Of a DNA stretch of 64,000 nt, positions 1 to 11,760 are shown piece after piece. The stretch spans positions 12,463,405 through 12,527,404 of the forward strand of contig NC_092216.1 in the NCBI RefSeq assembly GCF_030445035.2, given 5' to 3'. The position numbers were made by a program, and so were the translations under genes. The notes under the pieces are model-generated. The model ran no database searches. It was not told the origin of the DNA and was given only the letters and a program-made list of their open reading frames with translations. Each line of letters begins with the position of its first letter. Positions within the stretch are counted from its first letter, which is position 1. This DNA comes from Dasypus novemcinctus. Taxonomy: Eukaryota; Chordata; Mammalia; Cingulata; Dasypodidae.

Positions 1-870
1 TACATCAATGTTACATCAAAAATATAAGGGATTCCCATATACCCCACCTCTCCCTCTCCCACACTTTTCCCCATTAACAACTTCTTTCATTAATGTGCTA
101 TATTTGTTACAATTGATGAACATATATTGAAGCATTGCTACCAACTATGGTCTATAATTTATATTATAGATTACACTTTGCACTGCACAATTTTATGGGT
201 TTTCACAGAATGTATAATGGCCTATGTCCATCATTGCTATGTCATGCAGGACAATTCCAATGCCCCAAATATGCCCCATGTTTAATCTTTTAACCTAATA
301 CATTCCCATAAGAAAAGCAAACTCATTTCTGGTATTTACTCTCAGCAGCTCTTAGCAAACCAAAACAGGGGGTTTATGATTTTTTGCTGTTGTGTAGGCA
401 TCTGATTCTCTTCATGGGTTAAGTCTGACAGTCCTTTTCTCTCTCTTGTCTAGGATTTTACTGTTGATTGGCTTTGTGTTTAAACTTACTTTTTAAAAAG
501 CAATTTCGATATATATTCTGATACCATACAATCTATCCGTAACGTACAGTCATTGAGCCTTAGTTTTAATCACAGAGTTGTATACTCATCACCACAATTA
601 ATTTTAGAACATTTTCATTATTCCAAAAAGAACCCCCCCACACACACCCCTTAACAGCCACTTCTCAGTTCCTCTACCCTTCCCTAAATGTACATAATTG
701 CTAATCAAATGTAAGACTCTTTTTTCACACCTGGTCTAACTTATTTCAGAATTTTAGAATAGCCCATGTTTAGTTGTTCCAGTTTTCTCAGCTCTTCTTC
801 ATCTTGCCCTATAATTTCTAAGATTGCCCTTTTGTGCAATTGTTTCACTTATAAGACATAGCTTCCTTTT
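1..870 (-). mobile_element. L1 3' UTR fragment (antisense)
   Basis: The segment reads, on the plus strand, as the reverse complement of an L1 3' UTR. The 'ttgatgaacatatattga', 'cacaattttatgggtttt' and 'catgcaggacaattccaatg' motifs recur in a second antisense copy near 31.1-31.4 kb. The stretch around 500-660 matches the old 'tcatcaccacaatt..ttttagaacattttcat' L1 3'-UTR segment seen again at 20.1 kb. No ORF of interest is present. The left end is cut by the window edge. Subfamily is not assigned. Confidence 0.7.
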
Positions 871-2104
871 CTCTGTTCCTTCTCTGTGAATCTTGAACTT
901 TTCTGTTTGCTTGTGTGCAGACTTTTCTCCTCAAGTCTTATGATTTATTTAAATATTCCCCCTCGTTCTGTGTCATGATCCTTACACTTTTGTTTACTCT
1001 GGTACCTGTTCTATCTTACAGTAGCTCAGTTCACCTCCCCCTTCCCCTACCCCCCCCATTTCTCTCTCTCTCTCTCTCCTGTCTCCTGTCTCCTCTCTTC
1101 TCTCTCACTCTGACGCTTTCTTGCTTCCAGCTTCTTCCCTATCAATGTACTCCACCCTAGGGAGCCAGATAGGTTGATTCTAGAAAGGGGGTTGGGTTAC
1201 TTCAGAAAAGTCAGATGACACTGAGTTTGTCAGCCCTTCTTACCAGTCTTTCTATGGTGGTCTCTCCTCTCCCCTCACCGTGGTCTTTTTGTATGCAGCA
1301 CGTTTCAGTGCTCTGGTTCCACCCTGTCCTCTGCACACTTATGTCCTTGTGACTGACTATACCTGGAGTTGTAACTCACTGCTGTGATTCAATCTACTGT
1401 CTCTGTCTGCAGTGAGAGGAACCTGGGGCTGCACTGCCTCTGTGTGGCTCTGGAGCTGTTCAGCACTGAGTGAGGAGGAGGCAAAATAGAAACTGACTGG
1501 TAGGCCAGGAGTTACTTCTCCTACCTGAGACTTTTCTGTTTCTTTGATTTGTCATTTGTGGAGTATTCTCCAGTCATGCAGAGTTCAAGGCAAATGTCAT
1601 TTGCTCTTTGACTCACTAAATCCTTGGGAAAGAGTTTTCAAGGATGTTTATGTCACCGTATTGATGGCATCACCTCCTAAACTCTATTTTGTTGTTGTTA
1701 TTTGTTTTTTGTTTGTTTCTTCTTTATTTTTAACTCTCATCCCTTTGACATCTTTCTTTTGTCTTACGGGATGAGATTCATCCAGGAATGAATGAGTCTT
1801 CGGGAGCCATGTGGTTTATAAACGGAATAATAACTGCCTCTGATTAAGTCCTCGTGAAACTTCATTGAGAAATCCAAGGAACTCTATTTTCACCTGGAAT
1901 AGGAACGTGCCTTCTGACTCTTTCGAGGATAGGCTTGGGAACTCTAGAAAGGAACTTTTCATTTCTTCAAGAAAGAATTTCTTCTGGTCTGACCACCCCC
2001 TCCACTTTCACTCCCATACCGTAGTTTACTACCCTTTTGTTGTGAACTTTTGCAGCTATACTTCAAAGCATTTGGTCTGGAATTTTCTTTTCTTTTTCTT
2101 GTTA
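871..2104 (-). mobile_element. Possible L1 5'-UTR/unassigned repeat relic
   Basis: No gene is visible. Part of this stretch (about 860-1000, with 'tgtgtgcagacttttctcc') resembles the 5'-UTR part of L1-A near 18.85 kb ('ttatgcagacttccttcc'), suggesting decayed antisense L1 5' UTR. A pyrimidine tract with a short CT microsatellite lies at about 1040-1120. The remainder (1500-2100) is not recognised. Confidence 0.3.
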
Positions 2105-5100
2105 TATCTTTCTTTGGATTTTGTGTTAGGGTGATGATTGCCACATAGATTGAGTTGGAAATTATGCCCTCTTCTTCAAATTTTTGGAAGAGATTGTGCA
2201 GTATTAGTGCTTCTTTGAAAGGTAAAATTCACTTGGGAAGCCATCTGGTTTTGGGCTTTTCTTTATTGGGCATCTTTTGGCTACTGATTTTATCTTTTTA
2301 TTTGTCATTGGTCTGTTGAGGACGTCTCTCTACTGTCAGTGTAATTGTTTGCATGTTTCCAGGAATTTGTCTACCTCCGCGAGGTCTTCTATTAATATTT
2401 TGTTTGCATTCCTTTGTTCCTAGTTTTCTTTTATGATCCTTTGTATTTCTGTTGGTGGTAGTGTTCCCCCTTTCATTTCTGATTTTGATTATTTGTATCC
2501 TCTCTCTTTTTTGTCAGTTAACCAAAAGTTTGCTGACTTTCTAAGGAACGAACTTTTGGTTCTGTGATTTTCTTTTTCTCCTCTGTTTCCTTTATTCCTG
2601 CTCTTCTCTTTTCCATTTCTTTCCTCTTGCTTGCTTTGTTTGCTCTACTTATTTTGTAGTTCCACCCTATGTGAGGTGTCTTATTTGACCTCTTTCTTCT
2701 TTCCAATGTCAGCATTTATGTTGGGTTCTCAATTTTACTCACCTCAAGATACTTCCTGATTTCTTTTGTCATTTCTTCTTTGTTCTAATAATTGTCTAAG
2801 AGTGGGTTCTAGACTTTCCAGTTTTCTGTTTTTGATTTATAGCTTCCTTCCATTGCAGTCAGTGAAGGTGCTCACACAATTTTGATCTTTTAAAATGTAC
2901 TGGGACTTGTTTTGTGACCTAGCATGTGGTCTGTCCTGGAGAGTGATTCATACACACTTGGCAAACTTATGTATTCTGCTGATTTGAGGTGGTGTCTGTG
3001 TGTCATTAGGTCCAGCAAATTTTTCACATAGATCAAGCTCTGCATTTCCTTTTTCATCTTCTGCCTAGACCTTCTATCCACTCATGAAAGTGGGGTTTTG
3101 AAGTCCCCAACTATTATTGGGGAGGTGTCTACTTCTCCCCTCAGTTTTATCAATGTTGTCCTCATGTATTTTGCGACACTGTGGTTGGTGCATAAATGTT
3201 TATGATTGCTATGTCTTCTTGGTTTGTTGATGCTTTTGTTAAAATATTGTGCCCTACTTTGTCTCTTGTAACAGTTTTGCAATCAAAGATTATTTTGCGC
3301 CATATCGTATAGCTACCCCAGCTACCTTTTGGTAACTGTTTGTATGGAATGTTTTCCCCCATCGTTTGTGTTTCAACCTATTTGTATCTTTTGACCTAAG
3401 ATGAGTTGCTTATAAACAACATATTGCTGAGTCTTCCATATTTATCCATTCTGCCAGTTTGGGTCTTTTGATTGGAGCACTTAATACTGTGACATTCAGT
3501 GTTATTAATATTACTGATAATAGAAGATATAATATAGGGTTGTGGACAATTGTTTCTTCTATGTCTGTTTTACTTTCTGAGGGTTCTCAAGTAAAAACCA
3601 TGTAATGAGTCAGGTTAAACAATGGGGATTTATTGGCTCATGGTTTGAGGCTGGGAATAAGTCTAAACCAAGGCACCATTCTTCCCAAAGACTGGCTTTC
3701 TGGCACTCCTGCCAACTCTTCTTGGTCCTTAGCTTGTCGTATGGCAAGACATATGACTGCATCCCTTGGTCTCTCCCTTCTCTTCCAAGTGTGTTGATGC
3801 TCAGCTTCTTGCCTACTATGACTTTTTTCTCACTTAGTCTGAATTTCATTCTGCTTAAAAGGTACTTGAATAATATGATTAAGATCCATCCTGACTGGGC
3901 TGAGCCATGCCTTTAACTGCAGTAACCTCATCTGTAGGACCTACTGACAATGGGTCCACACACATAGGTATGGTTTAGATTTAAGAACAAATCAGCACAA
4001 TGTTGTATCTTTTTGTCTTCTTTTCCTTTATTGCAGACTTCTCTGTATAGTTGATCTTTTGTGATAAAACTCACTATTCTCTTCGTCATTTCCTTTTCTG
4101 TATACATTTTAAATGCTTTCTTTGTGGTTACCCTGAAGTTTGGTTAAACAATCTAGGTGTATAGCCAACCCCATTGAAAAGATGCCCACTTAACTTCCAT
4201 AGCATCCATAGTCTTTGCTCTTATGTGTCCTTTGTTACCCCCCTTTATGTAGTTTTTTTTTTTTTGCCATATTTACCTCTATTTTGCACATCCACACAAG
4301 GAAATATGATGATTTCTTATTCTCTTTTATTCCAGAACTTATAGGAAATGAAGAATAGAGTTATATGCTGAGGACCAGAGTACTCATGTAGTTATCTTTT
4401 TGCGGATCTCATTTCTTCATTATGCTCCAAATCACTCTCTCCTGTCCCTTCCTTTGAACCTGAGGAACTCCCGTTAGCATTTCCTGTAGGGCAGCTCTTT
4501 TGGTGATGAACACTCTGAGTTTTTGTTCATCTGTAAATGTCTTAAACTCCTTGTTTTGAATGACAGTTTTGCTACATAAAGAATTTTGGGCCAACAGTTT
4601 TTCTCTTTCAGTAACTGTTCCTATGCCATAGACTTGCCTTCTCCCTCCAGGGTTCAGATGAGAAATCAGTACTTGGAGTTACTGAGGATCCATTGTATGT
4701 GATGAAATCACTTTTCTCTTACTGCTTTCAAGCTTCTCCTTTTCTTTGGCATTTAACACAGCGATGATCACGTACATGTCTTGGATTAGTTCTATTAGGG
4801 TTTATCCTGTTTGGAATACTTTGTGCTTCTCAGACATGTTTATCTTTCTAATATGAAATTATTATATTGGGACATTTGAGGCCACTATATCCTCAAAAAT
4901 TTGCCCTTCTCCTCTTCCCTTCTCTTTTCTTTATGGGACTCCCATCATGTGTATGTTCGTATGTTTCCTGTTGTGCCACAGGTCCCTTGGACTCTGCTTA
5001 CATTTTGACCTTCTTTTCTCTCTGTTCCTCCAAGTGTATGGTCTAGATAGTCCTGTCTTCTAGTTCATTGATACTTTCATCTCTGTCTTTGAATCTGCTT

Positions 5101-5107
5101 CTTACAC
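2105..5107 (-). mobile_element. L1-A part 1: antisense ORF2 (RT/endonuclease) and ORF1 remnants
   Basis: The plus strand is the reverse complement of an L1. Broken minus-strand frames show ORF2 endonuclease-type sequence (about 2890-3480, including an IVGDF motif and an INIYAP motif) and, further right, ORF1 C-terminal sequence (about 4400-4600). Order along the plus strand is ORF2, then ORF1, then 5' UTR, as expected for antisense. A separate repeat of about 400 bp interrupts it at about 3575-3970. Its body is split at 5107 and resumes at 10590, as judged by alignment with the equivalent ORF1 region of L1-B (8480-8520). Many stops; inactive. Confidence 0.8.
3575..3970 (+). repeat. Unassigned dispersed repeat inside L1-A
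   Basis: This stretch of about 400 bp does not align with L1 sequence on either side. It begins 'gggttctcaagtaaaaac' and contains 'gggatttattggctca', a layout like the dispersed repeats at 31.85 and 35.25 kb (start, 'tttatt' box, pyrimidine-rich middle). It interrupts L1-A ORF2. Family and exact ends are uncertain. Confidence 0.4.
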
Positions 5108-5122
5108 CTCTAGTGTATTTTT

Positions 5123-5503
5123 TTAAAAACTTGTTTATTATTTATTTCCCCTCCCCCCTGAACCCCATTGTCTGTTCTCTGTGTCCACTTGCATTCTTGT
5201 CAGCAGCACTGGGAAACTGTGTCTCTTTTTGTTGCGTCATCTTGCTGCATCGACTCTCCATGTGTGCAGTGCCACTCCTGGGCAGGCTGCGCCTTTTTCA
5301 TGTGCGGTGGCTCTCCTTGCAGGGGTGCACTCCTTGCACGTGGGGCTCCCCTATGTGGGGGACACCCCTGCGTGGCATGGCACTCCGTGCGCACATCAGC
5401 ACTGCACGTGGGCCAGCTCACCATATGGGTCAGGAGGCCCGGCGTTTGAACTCTGGACCTCCCACGTGGTAAGCAGATGCTCTATCAGACACATCCACTA
5501 CCG
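5123..5503 (-). mobile_element. DAS-type tRNA-derived SINE (copy 1)
   Basis: Antisense SINE. It has a poly-T head, a pyrimidine-rich 'cccctccccc' block, a 'ctgtgtccacttgc' body, and a right end that on the minus strand reads as a tRNA-like head. The tRNA-like end is less well preserved than in copy 2. The flanks are 'ctctagtgtattttt' (5108-5122) and 'tctagtgtattttt' (5504-5517), a target-site duplication. This is the leftmost of four insertions stacked at this site in L1-A. Confidence 0.85.
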
Positions 5504-5517
5504 TCTAGTGTATTTTT

Positions 5518-5911
5518 TTTTTTAAGATTTATTTCTCTCCCCTTACCGCTGTTGTCTGCTCTGTGTCCATTTGCTGTGTGTTCTTCCGTGTCCACTTGCA
5601 TTGTTGGATGGCACTGGGAAAATGCGTCTCTTTTTGTTGTGTCATCTTGCTGCGTCAGCTCTCCGTGTGTGGGATGCTACTCCTGGGCAGGCTGCGCTTT
5701 TTTCGTGTGGGGTGGCTCTTCTTCTGGGGGTGAACTCCTTGCACATAGGCTCCCCTACGCGGGAGATGCCCCTGCCTGGCACAGCACTCCTTGTGCGCAT
5801 CAGCACTGCGCATGGGCCAGCTCACCACACGGGTCAGGAGGCCCTGGTTTGAACCCTGGACCTCCCACGTGGTAAGCAGATGCTCTATCAGTTGAGCCAC
5901 ATCCACTTCCT
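5518..5911 (-). mobile_element. DAS-type tRNA-derived SINE (copy 2)
   Basis: Antisense SINE beginning 'aagatttatttctctcccc'. It ends with a tRNA-like head whose minus strand carries an A-box-like 'tggctcaactgatagagc' and a B-box-like 'gggttcaaacc'. It is flanked by duplicates of the same target, 'tctagtgtattttt' on the left and 'tctggtgtattttt' (5912-5925) on the right. Apparent ORFs on both strands are by-products of the conserved SINE sequence. Confidence 0.88.
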
Positions 5912-5925
5912 TCTGGTGTATTTTT

Positions 5926-8900
5926 TTTACATTTTTTACTTTCTATTTTTAAATTTGTTGAAATATATTCCTCATACATAAACATACATAAAAGATAAAC
6001 GAATAATGGTTGCAAACTTATAAAACAAACATATATAACCTCAAACAAACATATATAACATCTCGCCCTACCACCAATAACTTGCATTGTTTTAAACCTT
6101 TCTAACTAATGATTAAAGAGCATTGTCAAAATATTACTACTAAACAAAGTATTTTTCCCCTAACCAGTCTGATTATTATTATCTTTATATCATTTAATAT
6201 ATGAACATACATAAACAATTAAGTGTATAGTAAAAGTTGTGAACTTACAAAGCAAACATGCATACCATCATAGGGGGGTCCCATACATCAACCCTCTACC
6301 ATCACCTTGCATTGTCCTGAGATGTTTGTTACAAACTATGAAAGAACACTGTCAAAATCTTACTACTAATCACAGTTCTTATCTTACATTTGGTGTGTTT
6401 TTCCCCCAACTCACCCTTAATTATTTTTTAAATATTTTTTTTAATGACAGAAGTTGTAAGCTTATAAAACAATCATGCACATGTGTGGAATTCCCAAACA
6501 GCACCCCTCCATCAACACACCACAATGTGGTGTGTCATTTGCTACAGATAAAATAATATCATCTGATTATTGCCATGTCCATAGTGTATACGTTTGGCTC
6601 ACATTTTCCATACTGCCTCAGTATCAACACAATACATCCTTTGCACAGATGCAAGAATGTTATATTATTACTACTAACTACAGTCCATAGGTCACTCCAG
6701 CTGTGTTTTTCCCATGCTTCTCCACATTCCCAGCACCCTGCAGTAGTGATATACATTTGTTCTAGCTAACAAAGGACACTCTTGCATCTGTACCATCAAC
6801 CACAATTCTCACCCTCCTCTTGGTTTACTGTGCTATCCAGTTCCTAGATTATCCTCAAGCATTCTGTCAGATGGCATGTATATAACTAGACTACCATTTT
6901 CTATCACATCCCCATTTATAAACCAGCTGTTATTCACCATGCACTCTATACATTTCCACACTTTTTCAGTAAAGCTAATAAAACTTCTACAGACATTAAA
7001 CATCAGTAGTCCACTCAGTCCTCCTTCTATCTTCTCTAAGCTAAGACTCCACCACCTACTACCAGGTCTTGAAGATATTTTCCAATAATTTCTTTTAGAA
7101 GTTTTATGGTTCTTGCTTTTATTTTTAGTTTTCTCATCCATTTTGAGTTAGTTTTTGGATAAGGTGTGAGATAGGGGTCCTCTTTCCTTCTTTCAGCTAC
7201 GGATGCCCAATTCTTTCAGCACCATTTGTTGAATGGATTGTTCTGCCCGAGCTGTGTGAATTTGACAGGCTAGTCGAAAAGCACTTGACCATACCTGTGA
7301 GCGTCTGTTTCTGAACCATAAAGTTGTTTCCATTAGTGTGTTTTGTCTGTCTTCAGGCCAGTACCGTGTTGTTTTTACCACTATAGGTAGGCATTATGAT
7401 TTAAAGTCTGGAGATGAGGGTACACTTTTCCTTTTTATGATGTTCCCGGCTATTCAGGACCCCTTACCCTTCCAAATCAATTTAATGATCGTGTTTTCAA
7501 TTTTTTCTTTAAACTGGTGGAATTTTTATCGGGATTGCAATAAATCTGTATACCAATTTGAGTAGAATTGACATCTTAATGATATTTAGCCTTCTAATCC
7601 ATGAGCATGGAATGTTCTTCCAGTTATTTAGGGCTTTTCTGATTTAACATTGAGTTAGTTTTCTGAGTACAAGTGCTTTACATCATTGGTTAAGTTTATT
7701 CCTGACTATTCGAGTTTTATCTGTCATATTTTATTTTCACCACTCTTTTGTCACTTTCAGTTACTTTTATTGATCTAATCTTCATTTCAGACTCTCTTCC
7801 AGGCCCCTCTCTCCTGTCTTTTCTTTTCAGGCTCTAGCACACCCTTTAATATTTTCTGAAATTCTGGCCTCTTGCTTAGAAATTCTCTTGGTTTCTGTTT
7901 ATCTGTCAATATTCTAGTTTTGCCCTCATTTTTGAAAGACAGTCTTGCTGGATATAAGATTCTTGGCTGGAAGTTTTTCTCCTGTAGTATCTTAAATGTA
8001 TCAGACCACTGTCTTCTTGCCTCCATGGTTTCTGGTGAGAAATCAGCACTTAATCTTATTGGATATCCCTGATATGTTACGCATTGCTTTTCTCTTGCTG
8101 CTCGCAGAATTCTCTTTGTCTTTGGCCTTTGACATTCTGATGAGTATGTGTCTTGGAGTTGGTCTATTTGGATTTTTTTGGATGGGAGTATGTTGTTCTC
8201 CTTGGACATGGATATCTATGTCCTTCAATAGGGCTGGAAAATTTTCTACCATTATTTCTTTAAATATCCCTTCTGCCCCTTTTCCCTTCTCTTCTCCTTC
8301 TGGGACACCCATGACACATATGCTTGCATGCCTTTTGCTGTCGCTTAGTTCCCTGAGACCTTGTTCACTTTTTTCCATTCTTTTCTTCATCTCTTCTTTT
8401 CTATGTTCACTTTCAGAGGCCATTTCTTCAAGCTCACCAATCCTTTCTTCTGCCTCCTCAAATCTGCTATTATATGATTCCAGTGTTTTTTAATTTCATT
8501 GATTGCACCTTTCATTCCCATAAGATCTGCTATTTTTCTGTGTATGCTTTCAAATTCTTCTTTGCGCTCATCCAATGTCTTCTTAATATGCTAAATCTCT
8601 TTAGTCATCTCATTGAATTTATTAAGCAGATTTGTTTGAACATCTATAATTAGTTGTCCCAACTCCTTTATGTCATCTGGAGGCTTATCTTGTTCCTTTA
8701 ACTGGGCCATAGCTTCCTGTTTCTTGGTGTAGATTGTAATTTTTTTGTTGGTGGGTGTTTCGTACCTGGCTTACTAGTGTATTTTTTCAGGGTGCAGTCT
8801 TTCTCTTTAGTTTAGGGCTTCCTGTCCTTTCTCCCTTGCTGGTTGTGCAGTAGGAGCCAAGCATGTAGTTGGTGCTGTAAGCTGTGGAGGCTCAAGCTGC

Positions 8901-10166
8901 CCTTATTGCATCAGGGACCAATGAAGCTTCTTCCAACTTTCTCCTTTGCCAGGGGTAGGGACAGAGTCACAGCCATGTAGAATATTCCACGTGCAGGCCT
9001 AGACTGTAGTTGCCCAGAGAGACTGATGAAGCTTCACATCCCTTTCTCCCCTGCCTGGGTCAGGGATGGAGCTGCAGGTGTGGGCAGTAATCCATGCAGT
9101 GCAGGTCCAAGATGACCACAGTTGCTCTGGTAGACTTCCGATTTTCAGTCTATGCGGGTCAAAGTTCCCTGCAGTTCCCACACAGGCTGGTGCAGGGCTT
9201 CTCAGCCTCCTCCCTGCCAGAGGCGGGGCTGAAGCCTAGGCAGGCTGCAGACTGATCTGCGTGAAGAAAACTGGTTCCTGCCGACACTGAGCGTTTCGGT
9301 CAGCCTGGCTTCCCCTCAGGCTGGCGGCAGAGTCAGAATGGCGGCTACTGGCCTCTTTCTGACTTGGGCTGGTTGACACCCCAGCCATTCCCAGGGTTGT
9401 CTCTCAGCCAGCCAGTCTCCCATTCAGTAGCTGAAATCGGCAGCCAGCCACCTCCTCCTCCCCTGTTTCTGGGAAATGGAGCTTCCAGTTCCCATCAGAG
9501 AGCAGCTCCTGGGACGGCTTGTGCCACCAGAGTAGGATGATCATCAGCCTCTGCGGTTGGCCGGTAATTTCCTGGAGAGGCTGGCGCAGGTCCCCGCAGC
9601 TTCCTCCCTGCTGGAGGTGGGGCTGGGGCCTAGGCTAGACCTGCAATATGATCGGGATGTGAAGAAGCTGGTCCCCACTGGCCCTGGAATTTTCAGTCCA
9701 CCCTGCTTCTCCTCATGCCAGGCGTGGAGTTAAGTTAAGATGGTGGCTCCTGGCCTCTTTCTGACTTGGACAGGCTCAAACCTTAGCTGTTCTCAGGATC
9801 ATGCTGTAGCTCACTGCATTTCCTCATCATAGCTGAAATTCAGACCCAACCGACTCTTCCTCCCCCGTTTTGGGGAAGTGGAGCTTTCGATTCCAGCCGG
9901 GAAACTGCTCCCGAGGTAGCGTGTGCCTCCAGTGGAGGATGGGCACTGGCCTCTGTGGCGTGGAGTGCTCTACTTACGAGTCTTCTCTGCAGATGGACAG
10001 TCTCCTCCTGCCACTCCTTCAAGGACATTGCAGGATGCTCTTCTGGCCTCCTGGAGCACCCAAACAGGTGCTTCAGCTGGCTCCAGAGAGCTCTGGGTGT
10101 TTGCTAACTGCCCTGTAGCAGGACCTAACCTAGGAGCTCCTTACTCCACTGCCATCTTGCTGGTTC
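5926..10166 (-). mobile_element. L1-B, antisense, internally deleted (3' UTR, ORF2 end, ORF1, 5' UTR)
   Basis: Plus-strand order: 3' UTR (5926-7080, with duplicated-looking 'cactgtcaaaatcttactac' blocks), ORF2 C-terminal part (7080-7760), ORF1 (about 7780-8720) and a GC-richer 5' UTR (8760-10166). The best frame is minus-strand ORF1 at 7787-8209, containing an 'RILRAAREKQ' motif and the adjoining RLSADFSPETMEARR segment typical of L1 ORF1 C-termini. The element ends with 'gccatcttgctgg', the reverse complement of the usual L1 5' start 'caagatggc'. Most of ORF2 is missing, so the copy is dead. Its 5' UTR would place any promoter activity on the minus strand. Confidence 0.8.
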
Positions 10167-10179
10167 TCTCGATATTTTT

Positions 10180-10574
10180 TTCTAAAGATTTATTTTTATT
10201 TATTTCTCTCCCCTCCCCTCTGTTGTCTGCTCTGCTCTGTGTCCATTTGCTGTGTGTTCTGCATCCGCTTGCATTGTCGGGCAGCACTGGGAAACTGCGT
10301 CTCTTTTCGTTGCATCATTTTGCTGCATCAGCTCTGTGTGTGTGACGCCACCCCTGGGCAGGCTGTGCTTTTTATCATGCAGAGCGGCTCTCCTTGTGGG
10401 GCGCACTCCTTGTGTGTGGGGCACCCCTGCGTGGCATGGCACTCCTTGCACGCATCAGCGGTGCGCACACCACACAGCTCACCACACAGGCGTCAGGAGG
10501 CTGTGGGTATTGAACCCTAGACCCTCCCTGTTATGGTAGGCAGACGCTCTATCAGTTGCGCCACGTCCGCTTCC
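10180..10574 (-). mobile_element. DAS-type tRNA-derived SINE (copy 3)
   Basis: Antisense SINE with poly-T/'aaagatttatttttattt' head, the 'tgttgtctgctctgctctgtg' class of body, and a tRNA-like end 'tatcagttgcgccacgtccgc'. It is followed by 'ctctagtgtattttt' (10575-10589), the same target sequence as on the left of copy 1. It is the rightmost of the stacked insertions in L1-A. Confidence 0.87.
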
Positions 10575-10589
10575 CTCTAGTGTATTTTT

Positions 10590-10809
10590 AATCTTCATTA
10601 TTGTGTTCTTCAGCCCCATAAAATCATGGTTCTGTTTCTTTTTAGACTTTCTAATTCTTTTTTTTTTTTAATACATTTGTCTTCTAAATAACTTTAGCTC
10701 TGTATCCACATTTCATTAGTTTCTATTTTCCTTTAGTTCCTTGAACTGATTCAGGAAATATGTTCAAACTCTTTGATTATGTGTTCCCGTGTCTGTTTTT
10801 ATGCTGGAG
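10590..10809 (-). mobile_element. L1-A part 2: antisense ORF1 N-terminal region
   Basis: It continues L1-A after the 5.45-kb nested block. 'aatcttcattattgtgttcttcagccccat' here corresponds position by position to 'aatttcattgattgcacctttcattcccat' in L1-B at about 8490-8520. It is interrupted at 10809 by ERV-1, with 'ctggag' (10804-10809) as the left target-site copy. Confidence 0.75.
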
Positions 10810-11321
10810 TGTGGGAGGAAGGGCACCCGGCTTGCCACAGTAGCAAACGGTGCGGCAAGAAGTGATACCGCCTCTGCCCACTGGGCCTAGATAAGGTGAC
10901 CACGCCTGACTAGGCCTTTGCTGCTAACGGCTGGCCGGCGCTGCCCTCCCCCTTTTTATCTCCCGCCTAGCCCAACATCCGGCCAGCTCTCACTCCCCCT
11001 TTCCCCTCCCCTATTCCAAACCTCTCCGCCAGCCCTCTGCTTAGCAACCGCTTACAATCACCTATCAGGAAGCAGTACCCGCCCGCACCTATCAAATCCC
11101 TCCACGCAGTCCCTAACCCTATAAAGCTATGTCCCCTTCCGCAATAAACCGGACTTGCGTACCAGACCTGGTCTCCGCGGCATTCTTTCTCCCCTCGCCG
11201 CGCGTCCTCCATGCCTGAGAGCCCCTCTGAGGCTGTCTGCCACAGCCTCAGAGGCCTTTGCGGCCAGCTGACCCCTCCAAACCCCCCCGTCAGCGTCGGG
11301 GTGCAAGCCGCCCCAGCCGCA
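10810..11321 (+). repeat. ERV-1 5' LTR (512 bp)
   Basis: A direct repeat of 17979-18490. It begins TG and ends CA. The TATA box is at 11120-11126 (TATAAAG) and the poly(A) signal AATAAA at 11143-11148. The left flank 'ctggag' (10804-10809) is repeated at 18491-18496, a 6-bp target duplication as expected for betaretrovirus-type integrases. The two LTRs differ by nine substitutions (eight transitions, one transversion) and no indels, about 1.8 percent. The 68- and 81-aa ORFs in it are LTR shadows. Confidence 0.95.
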
Positions 11322-11323
11322 AC

Positions 11324-11341
11324 TGGCGCCCGAACAGGGAC
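11324..11341 (+). promoter_or_regulatory. ERV-1 primer-binding site (tRNA-Lys type)
   Basis: TGGCGCCCGAACAGGGAC starts two bases after the 5' LTR. This is complementary to the 3' end of tRNA-Lys (the Lys3-type sequence), where minus-strand DNA synthesis starts. It is intact. Confidence 0.9.
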
Positions 11342-11760
11342 CGGGGCCAGTCCGACGTGACCGCTGCCTCACCCCCGTGGGACCTCGCTCCCACCCCTTC
11401 GCCGCACTCTCAAGGTAAGGACCCCCGTTATCGGCCCCCGGCAGAAAAATGGGCGGGCGTCTATCTTCCCGCCAAGCGCTGCAAGTCAGAGCGCTTGCTG
11501 GCCTACTAGCCTGCCACCAATGTGAAGTTTCGGGCAGGCAACTCCAGGCTTACTGGGATCTACTGGTCCCCTTCAACCCCTAGCTTTCCACTGCCAATCT
11601 CTCGGGCCCTGATACCTATCTGAAATTAGCCCCGCCTATCAACAAGGCCAGCCACAAGCCCGAAAATCCACACAAGCTTATAAGGCAATCAACTCTGTTC
11701 CAGCAAATGCCCACCCCCTTTCACAACTCTTTGGGCTCCCTACTATCTACATGACAATGT
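11342..11760 (+). other. ERV-1 leader with splice donor
   Basis: GC-rich leader. A strong splice donor CAAG|GTAAGG sits at 11411-11420 (GT at 11415), where a retroviral major donor is expected. A possible packaging region follows; it cannot be defined from sequence alone. After about 11500 the sequence becomes a non-coding decayed stretch with no gag frame recognised. Confidence 0.6.

Noticed and set aside
5168-5875. Long overlapping ORFs on both strands with conserved peptide text in all SINE copies
   Set aside because: They come from the shared SINE sequence and tRNA-like ends, start at unrelated ATGs and shift frame between copies.
8773-8787. 'actagtgtatttttt' inside L1-B resembling the stacked-insertion target
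   Set aside because: No element boundary there. L1-B sequence runs straight through, so the match is chance or an L1-internal resemblance.
10918-11212. Identical 68- and 81-aa ORFs repeated at 18087-18381
   Set aside because: They lie in the two LTRs and are duplicates by LTR structure, not genes.
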